Assembly (NCBI RefSeq): GCF_900636515.1
Contig: NZ_LR134287.1
Location: 1,426,001-1,490,000 of the forward strand
DNA length: 64,000 bases
Source of the DNA: Neisseria animalis
Lineage (GTDB): Bacteria > Pseudomonadota > Gammaproteobacteria > Burkholderiales > Neisseriaceae
Direction of reading: 5' to 3'
Below, piece by piece: positions 1 through 8,940 of the stretch; position 1 is the first letter of the stretch; every line of letters starts with the position of its first letter. Under the pieces are notes generated by a model. It was given only the letters and a program-made list of their open reading frames with translations, did not search any database and was not told the DNA's origin. A program made the translations under genes and the position numbers.

Positions 1-212
1 TGGGAGCGGTTCACCCCGAATTTGAAAACGCTGTTTTGGAAACCGTGCGCCGGTACGCGCCCGATACCGAAGCACACCACATCACCAGCCGCCCGAGCAG
101 CAAAGGCAATTACACCGGCGTAACCGTACAGGTTTATGTAACCGGCCAAGAACAGCTCGACAACATCTACCACGCCCTCACTTCGCACGAAATGGTCAAA
201 GTGGTGCTGTAA
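1..212 (+). CDS. ybeD: YbeD/DUF493 family protein, 3' part
   Basis: This is the C-terminal part (about 69 codons) of a gene that begins before the window. The frame read from base 3 gives [14 protein letters not shown], then a conserved [14 protein letters not shown] stretch and a C-terminal HEMVKVVL, which I recognise as the YbeD (DUF493, UPF0250) family of about 90-residue ferredoxin-like-fold proteins. The family is proposed to regulate lipoate metabolism through its fixed position next to lipB, as seen here. The stop TAA at 210-212 overlaps the lipB start by one base (TAATG), which implies translational coupling. No biochemical activity can be inferred from the sequence. Confidence 0.85.
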   Translation, partial: GAVHPEFENAVLETVRRYAPDTEAHHITSRPSSKGNYTGVTVQVYVTGQEQLDNIYHALTSHEMVKVVL

Positions 213-832
213 TGAAAATCATACATAAAGGTCTGGCGGATTACGCGCCGACATTTGAAGCCATGAAAGCCTTCAATGCCGCACGCGACGAAAATACCGA
301 AGACGAATTGTGGGTAGTCGAACACCCGCCCGTTTTTACGCAAGGCTTGGCAGGCAAACCCGAGCATCTGCTGTTCGGCAGCGACATTCCCGTGGTGCAG
401 ATTGACCGCGGCGGGCAAATCACTTATCACGGCCCCGGCCAGCTTGTCGTATACACCATGATAGACTTCAAACGCCGCAAAAAATCCGTGCGCCATATCG
501 TTTCCGCCTTGGAAAACAGCATCATTGCCACACTGGCCGAATACGGCATTACCGCCGCCGCCGACCCCAAACGCCCCGGCGTATATATAGGCGAACAAAA
601 AATCGCCTCATTGGGGCTACGGATTAAAAACGGCTCGGTCTATCACGGCCTCGCGCTGAACGTAAATATGGACTTGACTCCCTTCCACCAAATCAACCCC
701 TGCGGCTATGCAGGCATGGAAATGACCCAAATCGCCGATTGGGTACAACCCTGCCCCACCTTGGACGAAGTAGCCGGCAAACTGACCGCACATCTCAGCA
801 CGCAACTCACACCGAAAGAAACAGAATCATGA
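212..832 (+). CDS. lipB: Octanoyl-[acyl carrier protein]:protein N-octanoyltransferase (LipB)
   Basis: The enzyme moves the octanoyl group from acyl carrier protein to the lipoyl domains of 2-oxo-acid dehydrogenases and the glycine cleavage H protein in the cytoplasm. At 206 residues it is of usual length. The signature [12 protein letters not shown] lies at 66-77, the catalytic lysine in QKIASLG at K130, and the nucleophilic cysteine in INPCGYAG at C164, so the active site looks complete. The start overlaps the YbeD stop by one base, and the TGA stop overlaps the lipA start (ATGA). The three genes therefore read as one operon for protein lipoylation. Confidence 0.97.
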   Translation: MKIIHKGLADYAPTFEAMKAFNAARDENTEDELWVVEHPPVFTQGLAGKPEHLLFGSDIPVVQIDRGGQITYHGPGQLVVYTMIDFKRRKKSVRHIVSALENSIIATLAEYGITAAADPKRPGVYIGEQKIASLGLRIKNGSVYHGLALNVNMDLTPFHQINPCGYAGMEMTQIADWVQPCPTLDEVAGKLTAHLSTQLTPKETES

Positions 833-1815
833 GCGACATCAAAGCAGACGACCCCAAACGCGGCATCAAACTCAGAGGCGCAGACAAAACCGCGCGTATC
901 CCGATTAAAGTTGTTCCCCTGCAAGAAAAGCTGAAGAAGCCCGAATGGATCCGCGCCAAGCTCCCTACTAAAAAATTCTTTGAAATCAAAGATATTTTAC
1001 GCAATCAAAAAATGCACACCGTGTGCGAAGAAGCCTCTTGCCCGAACATTGGCGAATGCTTCAGCAAAGGCACCGCCACCTTTATGATTATGGGTGACAT
1101 CTGCACCCGTCGCTGCCCGTTCTGCGATGTGGGACACGGCCGTCCGAACATGCTCGATCCCGACGAACCAAAAAATCTGGCAGAATCCGTTGCCGCCATG
1201 AATCTGCGTTACGTCGTGATTACCTCGGTTGACCGCGACGACTTGCGCGACGGCGGCGCACAACATTTCGCCGACTGCATCAAAGCCATCCGCGAACGCA
1301 GCCCGCACACCAAAATCGAAATCCTCGTCCCCGATTTCCGCGGCCGCTTGGACATTGCCCTGCAAATTCTCGCGGAAACACCGCCCGATGTGATGAACCA
1401 TAATCTGGAAACCCACCCCAGCCTGTATAAAAAAGCACGCCCCGGAGCGGATTACCAGCACTCGCTGAACCTGCTGCGCCGTTATAAAGAAATGATGCCG
1501 CATATTCCGACCAAATCCGGCATCATGGTCGGACTGGGCGAAAGCGACGACGACGTACGCGAAATCATGCGCGATATGCGGGCGCACAATATCGAGATGA
1601 TTACCATCGGTCAATATCTGCAACCTTCAGACGGCCATTTGCCGGTATTGCGCTACGTTACGCCCGAGCAATTTAAAATCTTTGAAAAAGAAGCCTATGA
1701 AATGGGTTTCAGCAATGCCGCCATCGGCGCAATGGTGCGCTCCAGCTACCATGCCGACGAGCAGGCCGCCGAAACGCTGCGCGAAAGCCACGGACAAGGC
1801 GCGTGCAGCCATTAA
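829..1815 (+). CDS. lipA: Lipoyl synthase (LipA), radical SAM enzyme
   Basis: LipA inserts two sulfur atoms into protein-bound octanoyl chains, the step after LipB. The 328-residue protein carries the auxiliary-cluster cysteines C66, C71 and C77 ([15 protein letters not shown]) and the radical SAM cluster cysteines C92, C96 and C99 (CTRRCPFC). A C-terminal RSSYHA motif supplies the serine ligand of the auxiliary cluster. I chose the ATG at 829, which forms an ATGA overlap with the lipB stop. The longer in-frame extension to 739 lies inside lipB and does not match the family. An inverted uptake-sequence pair follows the gene. Confidence 0.97.
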   Translation: MSDIKADDPKRGIKLRGADKTARIPIKVVPLQEKLKKPEWIRAKLPTKKFFEIKDILRNQKMHTVCEEASCPNIGECFSKGTATFMIMGDICTRRCPFCDVGHGRPNMLDPDEPKNLAESVAAMNLRYVVITSVDRDDLRDGGAQHFADCIKAIRERSPHTKIEILVPDFRGRLDIALQILAETPPDVMNHNLETHPSLYKKARPGADYQHSLNLLRRYKEMMPHIPTKSGIMVGLGESDDDVREIMRDMRAHNIEMITIGQYLQPSDGHLPVLRYVTPEQFKIFEKEAYEMGFSNAAIGAMVRSSYHADEQAAETLRESHGQGACSH

Positions 1816-1832
1816 CCGCTTGTTTGATACAA

Positions 1833-1877
1833 TTTGCAGACGGCATTCCGCCCATGTTTTCTTATGCCGTCTGCAAA
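1833..1877 (+). terminator. Inverted uptake-sequence hairpin after lipA
   Basis: TTTGCAGACGGCAT and its complement ATGCCGTCTGCAAA face each other across a loop of about 17 bases, 18 bases after the lipA stop. There is no long T-tract, so termination strength is uncertain. Such DUS pairs are common terminators in Neisseria. Confidence 0.5.
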
Positions 1878-1912
1878 TAAATTAAAAAATAACTATACTT
1901 TTTCTTATTTTG

Positions 1913-1921
1913 TGCGATAAT
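1913..1921 (+). promoter_or_regulatory. Possible extended -10 promoter of recA
   Basis: TGCGATAAT fits an extended -10 (TG-n-GATAAT) 46 bases before the recA start, in an AT-rich leader. I see no good -35 box at 17 bases and no evident LexA-type operator, which agrees with the lack of a classical SOS response reported for Neisseria. The assignment rests on sequence resemblance only. Confidence 0.35.
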
Positions 1922-1967
1922 AGCTAAATAAATTCTTAGCTAACCCGTTTTTTGCGAAAGACACACT

Positions 1968-3050
1968 ATGGCGACCGACAAAAGCAAATTAGATGACAAA
2001 AACAAACCGGAAGACAAAAGCAAAGCCCTTGCTGCCGCCTTAGCCCAAATCGAAAAAAGTTTCGGTAAAGGCTCCATCATGAAAATGGACGGCAGCCACA
2101 AGCAGGAAGATCTCGAAGTTATCTCCACCGGCTCGCTCGGCTTGGATTTGGCCTTGGGTGTCGGCGGTCTGCCGCGCGGTCGTGTCGTTGAAATTTTCGG
2201 CCCGGAATCATCAGGTAAAACCACCTTATGTTTGGAATCCATCGCCCAATGCCAAAAAAACGGCGGTGTGTGTGCCTTTATTGATGCGGAACACGCTTTC
2301 GATCCGATTTACGCACGCAAACTGGGCGTAAAAGTAGAAGAACTTTACCTTTCCCAGCCGGATACCGGCGAGCAGGCACTGGAAATCTGCGATACCTTGG
2401 TACGCTCCGGCGGCGTGGACATGGTGGTAGTGGACTCCGTTGCCGCCTTGGTACCGAAAGCCGAAATCGAAGGCGAAATGGGTGACAGCCACGTCGGCCT
2501 GCAAGCGCGCCTGATGAGCCAAGCCCTGCGAAAATTAACCGGCCACATCAAGCGTACCAACACGCTGGTGGTATTCATCAACCAAATCCGCATGAAAATC
2601 GGTGTGGTATATGGCAGCCCGGAAACCACTACCGGCGGTAACGCATTGAAATTCTATGCTTCCGTTCGCCTCGATATCCGCCGTGCGGGGCAAATCAAAA
2701 AAGGTGATGAGATTTTAGGCAATGAAACCAAAGTCAAAGTCATCAAAAACAAAGTTGCGCCGCCGTTCCGCCAAGCAGAATTTGATATTCTTTACGGTGA
2801 AGGCATCAGCTGGGAGGGCGAGCTGATCGACATCGGTGTGAAACACGACATCATCGACAAATCAGGCGCATGGTACAGCTACAACGATACAAAAATCGGT
2901 CAAGGTAAAGACAACGTGCGCCTGTGGCTGAAAGAAAATCCGGAGATTGCCGAAGAAATCAGTAACAAAATCCGTGAAGTCATCGGCGTAAACATCGAAA
3001 TTACCGAAGGCAGACTGGACGAAACCGACGGCGAACAGCCTGAAGAATAA
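1968..3050 (+). CDS. recA: Recombinase RecA
   Basis: RecA forms ATP-dependent filaments on single-stranded DNA and catalyses strand exchange. In a naturally competent bacterium it also carries out transformation. The protein has 360 residues. A charged Lys/Asp-rich N-terminal extension (about residues 1-20) precedes the core, Walker [10 protein letters not shown] is at 78-86, and the acidic C-terminal tail ends ETDGEQPEE. The coding end is followed by a strong bidirectional hairpin shared with recR on the opposite strand. recX is not adjacent. Confidence 0.98.
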   Translation: MATDKSKLDDKNKPEDKSKALAAALAQIEKSFGKGSIMKMDGSHKQEDLEVISTGSLGLDLALGVGGLPRGRVVEIFGPESSGKTTLCLESIAQCQKNGGVCAFIDAEHAFDPIYARKLGVKVEELYLSQPDTGEQALEICDTLVRSGGVDMVVVDSVAALVPKAEIEGEMGDSHVGLQARLMSQALRKLTGHIKRTNTLVVFINQIRMKIGVVYGSPETTTGGNALKFYASVRLDIRRAGQIKKGDEILGNETKVKVIKNKVAPPFRQAEFDILYGEGISWEGELIDIGVKHDIIDKSGAWYSYNDTKIGQGKDNVRLWLKENPEIAEEISNKIREVIGVNIEITEGRLDETDGEQPEE

Positions 3051-3072
3051 TTCTCCGATTTTGAGCAACGAT

Positions 3073-3113
3073 AAAGGCCGTCTGCAAATTCAACATTTTG
3101 CAGACGGCCTTTT
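3073..3113. terminator. Bidirectional DUS-pair terminator between recA and recR
   Basis: AAAGGCCGTCTGCAAA pairs with TTTGCAGACGGCCTTTT across a short loop. The stem is flanked by A and T runs on both sides, so it can end transcripts arriving from recA (+) and recR (-). Confidence 0.8.
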
Positions 3114-3143
3114 CACATATTATCCGTTTAGCGCAATAGCGGC

Positions 3144-3767
3144 TTATTCGGTTTGTTCATGCTCTTTGAGCAAACGCCGTTCATAAACTGCCTGCGCCAA
3201 TGTTCCCGCATCGACATATTCCAACTCTCCGCCCAGCGGAATGCCTTTTGCCAGCCGGCTGACGCGATAAGGCAGTGTTTTAAACAACTCCGCCAACACA
3301 TAAGCAGTCGCATCGCCTTCCGCCGTATGGTTGGTGGCGATGATAATTTCTTCCACTTCACTCTGTTGCAGACGACCAACCAATTTATCCAGCGCAATGG
3401 CAGAAATATCCATTCCTTGTGCCGGATTGATTTGCCCCATGAGGACAAAATACAATCCGTCATGGCAGTTTGCCGTTTCCATATTCGACACATCGGCAGG
3501 CATATGCACAACCATCAAACGGCGGGCATCGCGTGTACTGTCGCTGCAAATGCTGCACAATTCTCCCTCGCAAAAAGTATTGCATTGCGCGCAATGGCTC
3601 ACCTGCTTTAAAGCATGTTGCAGCGCATCGACCAACTCTTGCGCCTCCTTGCGCTTATGCTGCAGCAAATGGTGTGCCATACGCTGTGCGGATTTCGGAC
3701 CGACATTCGGCAATACCTTCAAAGCATTGGTCAAGCGTGCAAAGGCATCGGGTTGTTTGTTCATCAT
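3144..3767 (-). CDS. recR: Recombination mediator protein RecR
   Basis: RecR, with RecF and RecO, loads RecA onto gapped DNA. The chosen 207-residue reading begins MMNKQPDAF. It contains the helix-hairpin-helix [12 protein letters not shown] at about 19-30, a four-cysteine zinc site (C59, C62, C71, C74 in [16 protein letters not shown]) and the Toprim domain from about 83 onward. The frame stays open for ten more codons (ATG at 3797 or 3779). The start at 3767 gives the usual family length, although the 3779 ATG has a GAGA-type ribosome site. The gene is convergent with recA. Confidence 0.93.
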   Translation of the reverse strand: MMNKQPDAFARLTNALKVLPNVGPKSAQRMAHHLLQHKRKEAQELVDALQHALKQVSHCAQCNTFCEGELCSICSDSTRDARRLMVVHMPADVSNMETANCHDGLYFVLMGQINPAQGMDISAIALDKLVGRLQQSEVEEIIIATNHTAEGDATAYVLAELFKTLPYRVSRLAKGIPLGGELEYVDAGTLAQAVYERRLLKEHEQTE

Positions 3768-3848
3768 TTCAGGCGGCATGTTTCTCGAAACCGCCATTAT
3801 AACAGCCCTTCAGCCCTTTGCTGCGTTTCTTTCCACCCCAAAAAAACG

Positions 3849-3854
3849 TATAAT
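3849..3854 (+). promoter_or_regulatory. Probable upp -10 box
   Basis: A perfect TATAAT sits 36 bases before the upp start. The hexamer 17 bases upstream, TTTCTT, is a weak -35. It lies in the gap between divergent recR and upp. Confidence 0.5.
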
Positions 3855-3890
3855 GACGTTTATCCGAACATCTCACCATTAGGACGTAAA

Positions 3891-4517
3891 ATGAACGTTA
3901 CCGTTATCAATCATCCGCTTGTCCGCCACAAACTGACCCTGATGCGCGAAGCCGATTGCAGCACGTACAAATTCCGCACCCTGACAACCGAACTCGCCCG
4001 CCTGATGGCTTACGAAGCCAGCCGCGATTTCGATGTGGAAAAATACATCATCGACGGCTGGTGCGGCCCGATTGAGGGCGACCGTATCAAAGGCAAAACC
4101 CTGACTGTCGTACCGATTCTGCGTGCTGGTTTGGGTATGCTGGACGGTGTGCTGGACTTGATTCCTACCGCCAAAATCAGCGTGGTGGGCCTCCAGCGTG
4201 ATGAAGAAACGTTAAAGCCGGTTTCCTATTTCGAAAAATTCGTGGACAGTATGGACGAGCGTCCCGCCCTGATTATCGATCCCATGCTGGCAACCGGCGG
4301 ATCAATGGTGGCCACCATCGACCTGCTTAAAGCCAAAGGCTGCAAGCAAATCAAAGCATTGGTACTCGTTGCCGCGCCGGAAGGGGTCAAACTGGTCAAC
4401 GAAGCGCACCCCGATGTTACCATTTACACCGCCGCCCTCGACAGCCATCTGAACGAACAAGGCTATATTATTCCGGGCTTGGGCGATGCCGGCGATAAAA
4501 TTTTCGGCACACGCTAA
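3891..4517 (+). CDS. upp: Uracil phosphoribosyltransferase
   Basis: Upp salvages uracil with PRPP to make UMP. The 208-residue protein has the PRPP-binding loop [14 protein letters not shown] at about 126-139, the PILRAGLGM segment near 75-83 and a C-terminal uracil-binding region containing [11 protein letters not shown]. The ATG at 3891 is preceded by AGGACG. The long in-frame extension upstream overlaps recR on the other strand and is not coding. The gene appears monocistronic or cotranscribed with the small gene 57 bases downstream. Confidence 0.97.
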   Translation: MNVTVINHPLVRHKLTLMREADCSTYKFRTLTTELARLMAYEASRDFDVEKYIIDGWCGPIEGDRIKGKTLTVVPILRAGLGMLDGVLDLIPTAKISVVGLQRDEETLKPVSYFEKFVDSMDERPALIIDPMLATGGSMVATIDLLKAKGCKQIKALVLVAAPEGVKLVNEAHPDVTIYTAALDSHLNEQGYIIPGLGDAGDKIFGTR

Positions 4518-4574
4518 CCCCTGCCAAGCTGCTCGATACTGCCTTACCCCAACGATTTACCACAAAGGATACCC

Positions 4575-4892
4575 ATGAGCTTCCAAGATAATCTTGCCAC
4601 CCTGCCCGCCATCGACCACCTCAGCGGCCTAGATGTTTGCGATACCACCGGCGCGGTTCTGCACCACATTCCTGCCGCACCGGGCAAACTCGGGTCGTTA
4701 AAACTTTATCATGCGCTGGCACAAGAGTTTGACGGCAAACTCGACAGTGCGGCAGCCGAGCGCGGGCTGGAACTGTTTGCCGAGCATGTTGCCGATGCGG
4801 AAGCCAATCCCGGCAAACACCCGAACATTGATTTGCTGTTCAAAGTACGCAGCGAACACTTGGTGCTGACCTTAAAGCCGTTAACTGCCTAA
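4575..4892 (+). CDS. Small conserved protein, probably DUF2322 family
   Basis: This 105-residue acidic soluble protein has no signal peptide or membrane segment and carries an AAAGGA ribosome site. The sequence (ATLPAIDHLSGLDV near the start, HPNIDLLFKV near the end) looks to me like the DUF2322 family, but I am not certain. Its function is unknown. It lies 57 bases after upp and ahead of a clear terminator, so it is probably the last gene of that transcript. Confidence 0.65.
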   Translation: MSFQDNLATLPAIDHLSGLDVCDTTGAVLHHIPAAPGKLGSLKLYHALAQEFDGKLDSAAAERGLELFAEHVADAEANPGKHPNIDLLFKVRSEHLVLTLKPLTA

Positions 4893-4911
4893 ACAACCTC
4901 AATCAGCTTAC

Positions 4912-4948
4912 AAACACCTGCCGGAGAATCCTTCCCGCAGGTGTTTTT
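4912..4948 (+). terminator. Intrinsic terminator after the DUF2322-like gene
   Basis: AAACACCTGC pairs perfectly with GCAGGTGTTT, and the T-run continues beyond the stem. It lies 20 bases after the stop codon. Confidence 0.8.
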
Positions 4949-5064
4949 ATCGTTGTAGCGCACAGCATGAAGCCGAATCTTCGGAACAACAGATTGATTC
5001 TTCAACTGCTCGTTCGTTCCCCTTTGAGCAAAGCGCAGCGATATGTTTTAAGCAGCATGGTTTA

Positions 5065-5171
5065 TATAGTCGAATAAAATAAGAATGAGACAAGGCAGCG
5101 AAGCCGCAGACAGTACACATAGTACGGCAAGGCAAAGCAACGCTGTATCATTCTTATTTTAAATGACTATA
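5065..5171 (+). repeat. Correia-like element, subfamily A, copy 1
   Basis: This 107-bp element starts TATAGTCGAATAAAATAAGA and ends in the imperfect inverted complement (TTATTTTAAATGACTATA). It has no coding capacity. The ends resemble the TATAGTGGATTAA termini of neisserial Correia elements. It is essentially identical to the copies at 6461, 10393, 23662 (inverted) and 52901. Confidence 0.85.
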
Positions 5172-5546
5172 ACTATGTTTTACCCTATTTGCACTCCCCC
5201 AAGATGCGTCTGAACACATCGCAAAATACAGACGGCAAGTTATCAGGCAAACGGTGCAGGAAACGCCAAAAACTTTAAATATCCAGCCGTTGCCGCTCAA
5301 AGCGGTTTAAAGCGATACAGCGTTTCCGCTCCCTGCTCAAAAAAACGTGCTTGAGCAAACTGCTGCAACAAACCCGCCGCCCGTGCTCTTTATACACTCT
5401 GCGGCTTGCCGCCTTATCCCAATCCAAATCGAAACAGCTACGATTCAAACAACCTGTTTGTTAACCGTTGTCCCCGGCGCTCATGACAAAACACTTTACC
5501 GTTTCAACTTATTCGTGTCGTCAAACATCATTTCCAAACAATATTT
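5172..5546 (+). other. Gene-free stretch with a decayed long Correia-like relative
   Basis: I see no credible gene here. Bases about 5308-5430 (GATACAGCGTTTCCGC, then CTTGAGCAAACTGCTG, ending GCCGCCTTATCCC) match the core of the long repeat at 23519-23665 with many substitutions, so this looks like an old copy. A DUS-like half-site (CAGACGGCAA) is at 5229-5238. Confidence 0.5.
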
Positions 5547-5599
5547 CGTTATAGCATAACAAAAAATTTACTCAATCTAAAAAATGTTATATCATAACA
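5547..5599 (+). promoter_or_regulatory. Two Zur-type operators over a promoter
   Basis: CGTTATAGCATAACA (5547-5561) and TGTTATATCATAACA (5585-5599) are near-palindromes. The second fits the neisserial Zur consensus as I recall it (TGTTATDNHATAACA) completely, and the first misses one end base. A possible promoter, TTTACT (5567-5572) with a 17-base spacer and TATCAT (5590-5595), is bracketed by them, the second box covering its -10. Zinc-Zur repression of the next gene is the inference. Confidence 0.7.
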
Positions 5600-5631
5600 A
5601 ACATATTTCCAAACAACCGCGAGATTATCTG

Positions 5632-6438
5632 ATGAAAAAAACCACCTTACTGCTCACTTGCGCCCTGCTGTTTTCTGCCACAGCCCAAGCCCACCGTGTT
5701 TGGGTAGAAACCGCCCATACCCACGGCGGCGAAATCCTCAAAGCCGAATTGGGTTACGGCGAATTTCCTGATTTGGAACCGATTGCCAAAGAAAGGGAAT
5801 CTTTATTCAAACCCATGCAGCTGATTACCGAACGGGGCAAAGAAAACCTGATCCGCCAACGCAGAGGCGCGAATTATCAGTTTCAAAGCAAAAGCGCGGT
5901 TAAAGACGGCAGCTATATCGTAACAGCCGAATATGTGCCGACGTTTTGGTCGAAAAATGCCGGCGGCTGGAAGCGTGTCAGCATGAAAGAAATGCCGGAT
6001 GCCACTTATTGCGAACAATCGGCAATGTATGGCAAACACATCGTCAATGTCGGACACGAAAGCGCGGATACTGCCGTCATCACCCGTCCGGTCGGACACC
6101 GCTTGGAAATTGTTCCCTTGGATAATCCTGCCAATATCCATGTTAACGACCGCTTCAAGGTACGCATATTGCTCAACGGCGAACCCCTGCCAAACGCAAC
6201 GGTAACGGCAACTTTCGACGGCTTCGACACCAGCGATCGCAGTAAAACCCACAAAACCGAAGCACAAGCATTTTCGGATACAACCGATGACAAAGGCGAA
6301 GTCGCCATCATTCCGTTACGGCAAGGTTTTTGGAAAGCCAGTGTCGAACATAAAGCAGATTATCCCGATCAAAGCGTATGCCAAAAGCAGACGGCATATA
6401 CCACGCTGACTTTCCAAATCGGGCATTCCCACCATTAA
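5632..6438 (+). CDS. Secreted DUF4198-type protein, probably Zur-regulated
   Basis: The 268-residue protein starts with a classical signal peptide (MKKTTLLLTCALLFSATAQA, cleaved before His21). The mature part begins HRVWVETAHTHGG and ends GHSHH, so both ends are histidine-rich. The layout fits DUF4198 periplasmic proteins, often linked to metal uptake. Beta-rich segments near 180-255 (RFKVRILLNGEPLPNATVTA) resemble an Ig-like carrier fold. I chose ATG 5632 because the signal peptide follows directly; an in-frame ATG at 5584 lies in the operator region. Two Zur boxes upstream suggest expression under zinc limitation, perhaps in periplasmic zinc capture. The metal link is inference. Confidence 0.8.
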   Translation: MKKTTLLLTCALLFSATAQAHRVWVETAHTHGGEILKAELGYGEFPDLEPIAKERESLFKPMQLITERGKENLIRQRRGANYQFQSKSAVKDGSYIVTAEYVPTFWSKNAGGWKRVSMKEMPDATYCEQSAMYGKHIVNVGHESADTAVITRPVGHRLEIVPLDNPANIHVNDRFKVRILLNGEPLPNATVTATFDGFDTSDRSKTHKTEAQAFSDTTDDKGEVAIIPLRQGFWKASVEHKADYPDQSVCQKQTAYTTLTFQIGHSHH

Positions 6439-6460
6439 AACACCCTGACAATCTTTGAAA

Positions 6461-6567
6461 TATAGTCGAATAAAATAAGAATGAGACAAGGCAGCGAAGC
6501 CGCAGACAGTACACATAGTACGGCAAGGCAAAGCAACGCTGTATCATTCTTATTTTAAATGACTATA
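6461..6567 (+). repeat. Correia-like element, subfamily A, copy 2
   Basis: This 107-bp copy is nearly identical to that at 5065, with TATAGT and ACTATA ends. It begins 22 bases after the DUF4198 stop, so the two copies flank that gene and its operators in direct orientation. Confidence 0.87.
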
Positions 6568-6647
6568 CACTCGGACAATTCAGGGAAATACGGCATAAAC
6601 CCTCCCTATTTTCCTGTTTCCGGTATCATTTTCCCAATGATGTCATC

Positions 6648-6687
6648 AAAAGGCCGTCTGCAAATCCGATTTTGCAGACGGCCTTTA
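6648..6687. terminator. DUS-pair bidirectional terminator
   Basis: AAAAGGCCGTCTGCAAA pairs with TTTGCAGACGGCCTTT. It lies just past the 3' end of the small reverse-strand gene and can also stop forward transcripts from the DUF4198 gene. Confidence 0.75.
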
Positions 6688-6702
6688 TTCAACAAACCTG
6701 TT

Positions 6703-6903
6703 TCAATCATTGGGGTGAAAGCGGGCTGCCTCGCGCTCACGGGCAACAACTTCCTTATCTTTTAATTTCGCCCCCAAGCCCAACATCTTTTCATACTCGG
6801 ACTGCGGCGTACCGTCCTCTTCCATGCCGAACGCGCTGGCATTTACCCACAAAGCCAGCAGGGAAACGATAACGGCGCAAAAACCCACCACATACCAAAA
6901 CAT
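6703..6903 (-). CDS. Small single-pass membrane protein, unknown function
   Basis: This 66-residue protein has an N-terminal hydrophobic helix (about residues 3-22, WYVVGFCAVIVSLLALWV) and then a charged cytoplasmic or periplasmic tail (EEDGTPQSEYEKMLGLGAKL). A strong ribosome site (GGAGGAAT) sits five bases before the ATG, which supports translation despite the small size. I do not recognise the family. It lies downstream of, and in the same direction as, the TetR gene but is separated from it by about 210 bases. Confidence 0.65.
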   Translation of the reverse strand: MFWYVVGFCAVIVSLLALWVNASAFGMEEDGTPQSEYEKMLGLGAKLKDKEVVAREREAARFHPND

Positions 6904-7116
6904 TTTATTCCTCCGTCAAACGCACAGCCGCGCAACTTTATCCATTCCGGCAATGTACCATAACCGCCACCCGGGATAAACCGCCCTTACCTATTACTGC
7001 ATTGGTATGTTAAGCCGTGCAAAGAAGCGTGGAAACAGACGGCTGTTTTCCTCCATTTAAGCGTTGCCGTTTTGCCGAGATGATTCCGCAAGCAGCAGGT
7101 ATTTTTGCAGACGGCT

Positions 7117-7770
7117 TTATTTCAACATCGGATTTGCCAAACTGATTCTTTTATCAAATTCGTCCCGATATTCAGGCAATAGATACGGGCGCAGCAGGCT
7201 CAAAGTCCGATAAATGCCGCGTGTTTTGGAATCTTGGGTCAGCTTGGTACGGCCGCGCAGCGAGCTGTCGAAGTCAAACCAATATTTGGTCACCATCCAC
7301 ATATTGACCGCCAAATCATTCATGGCAGTCCGGTCGGCATGGATAATGCCCAAACCGTTGAGCTGCGTCAGCAGGTTCACCAACAGTGGCGACACTTTGG
7401 CTTGGGTAAAATTATTATGCTCGCCCAAAAGCTCCGCACTGCGCGCCAGCAGGGTATTGACATCGCTGAACAAGAAGCGGTATTCCCACATTACATCATA
7501 AATCCCCGCCATATAATTGATGGAATCTTCAACGCTGGCAGGCAATACCGCCTCTTGAAGATAATTCAGCAAGGCTTCGCTGTAGCGCTTGAATAATTGA
7601 ATGATGATTTCATCTTTATTGCGAAAGTGATAATAAAGATTACCCGGACTGATGCCCAAATGCGCGGCGATATGGTTGGTACTGATGTTGCGCTCGCCCT
7701 CCTCGTTAAACAAAACCAGGCTGGCATTAATGATACGGGTATAAGTATTGATTTTGGATTCTCGTGCCAC
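7117..7770 (-). CDS. TetR/AcrR family transcriptional regulator
   Basis: The 217-residue protein has an N-terminal TetR helix-turn-helix (residues about 9-55, with NISTNHIAAHLGISPGNLYY as the DNA-binding unit) and a ligand-binding C-terminal domain of TetR type. I place the start at a GTG (7768-7770) because GGAG lies seven bases upstream, and the usual TetR N-terminus (ARESKINTYTRII) follows. The longer reading from ATG 7818 starts inside an uptake-like sequence. murB ends only 55 bases upstream on the same strand. Its target genes are not evident. Confidence 0.88.
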   Translation of the reverse strand: MARESKINTYTRIINASLVLFNEEGERNISTNHIAAHLGISPGNLYYHFRNKDEIIIQLFKRYSEALLNYLQEAVLPASVEDSINYMAGIYDVMWEYRFLFSDVNTLLARSAELLGEHNNFTQAKVSPLLVNLLTQLNGLGIIHADRTAMNDLAVNMWMVTKYWFDFDSSLRGRTKLTQDSKTRGIYRTLSLLRPYLLPEYRDEFDKRISLANPMLK

Positions 7771-7825
7771 TGCACACTCCTTGATATTAACCGCAGTTGC
7801 CGTCTGCAAAACGGGCAACCGCAGC

Positions 7826-8854
7826 TCAAACCGACGGCAGCCAATTCGGTTCGCTATGTAATTCTACTTGGAATCTGTCCGCTACGGCGCGGCAGATATA
7901 ATCGGCCAACTGCCTCACATCTTTCGGCGAAGCCCTGTCTTTATTGACCAACACCAAAGCCTGCTTCTCGTGCACCGCCGCACCGCCGATTTGAAAACCT
8001 TTCAGACGGCATTGGTCGATTAACCAGCCGGCTGCCAGTTTGACGCTGCCGTCTGCCTGCGGGTAAACCGGCATATCGGGATACTCCTGCCGCAAACGCT
8101 CTGCATCGGCGGCGGCAACCACAGGGTTTTTAAAAAAGCTGCCGACATTGCCCAAAACCTTCGGATCGGGCAACTTGCTCATCCGTATGGCGCATACCGC
8201 TTGTGAAACATCTTTCGCCGTCGGCTCCCTGTCCGCGCAGATAGCGGCCACCGCAGCGGTCAAATCACCGTATTTCAAATTGGCCCGGAATTGCTCGTGC
8301 AACGCAAAGACCACGGCAGTAATCACATAGCGGCCTTTCCCTTCCTGCTTAAACAATGATTCGCGGTAGGCAAAGCGACAATCGGCATTGGAAAGCTCGA
8401 CAAATTCCCCTTTTTCCAAATCAAAGCAGCGCACGGAATGAATCACATCTTTCACTTCCACGCCGTACGCACCGATATTCTGCACGGGAGATGCACCAAC
8501 CATACCGGGAATCAGACTGAGGTTTTCCAAGCCCGACAAACCCAGCTCCAAAGTATGCAGTACAAAATCGTGCCAAACCTCTCCTGCCTGAGCTTCAATA
8601 CGGACAACACCGTTTTCACGCGACAGCTCGCGTATCCCCTTGTTCTCCATATGAACCACCAAGCCCGGGTAATCCGCCGTCAATACAATATTGCTGCCGC
8701 CGCCCAACCACAAAACCGTTTGGCGGTCAAACTCGGGCAGGCGCACAATATCGTAAATATCTTCCTCCTGCTTCAAAGCAGTAAAAGCGGCTGCACGGGC
8801 CGTCAGGCCGAAAGTATTGTAAGGGGTCAAATCGGTTCGGTATTGCACTTGCAT
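7826..8854 (-). CDS. murB: UDP-N-acetylenolpyruvoylglucosamine reductase MurB
   Basis: MurB performs the second committed step of peptidoglycan precursor synthesis, reducing the enolpyruvyl group with NADPH and FAD. The 342-residue, type I protein has FAD-binding GGGSNI at 61-66, IPGMVGASPVQNIGAYG at about 125-141 and the proton-donor serine in NVGSFFKNP (S249). It ends 55 bases before the TetR gene and follows norM by 86 bases with a DUS-pair hairpin between, so it may have its own transcript. Confidence 0.97.
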   Translation of the reverse strand: MQVQYRTDLTPYNTFGLTARAAAFTALKQEEDIYDIVRLPEFDRQTVLWLGGGSNIVLTADYPGLVVHMENKGIRELSRENGVVRIEAQAGEVWHDFVLHTLELGLSGLENLSLIPGMVGASPVQNIGAYGVEVKDVIHSVRCFDLEKGEFVELSNADCRFAYRESLFKQEGKGRYVITAVVFALHEQFRANLKYGDLTAAVAAICADREPTAKDVSQAVCAIRMSKLPDPKVLGNVGSFFKNPVVAAADAERLRQEYPDMPVYPQADGSVKLAAGWLIDQCRLKGFQIGGAAVHEKQALVLVNKDRASPKDVRQLADYICRAVADRFQVELHSEPNWLPSV

Positions 8855-8878
8855 AGGATTAACCTTGGCTTATGGATT

Positions 8879-8907
8879 TGCAGACGGCAAATGCCGTCTG
8901 CATTTTG
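8879..8907. terminator. Perfect DUS-pair hairpin between norM and murB
   Basis: TGCAGACGGCA faces TGCCGTCTGCA across two bases. It lies after norM in the reverse direction. On the reverse strand only a few Ts follow, so it may attenuate rather than end transcription. Confidence 0.5.
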
Positions 8908-8940
8908 TTATTCATACTGCTTTTGTTTCCCGCCTGTTTG

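Noticed and set aside
5347..5559. A 70-codon frame upstream of the DUF4198 gene
   Set aside because: It lies in a decayed repeat and runs into the first Zur-type operator, with no ribosome site.
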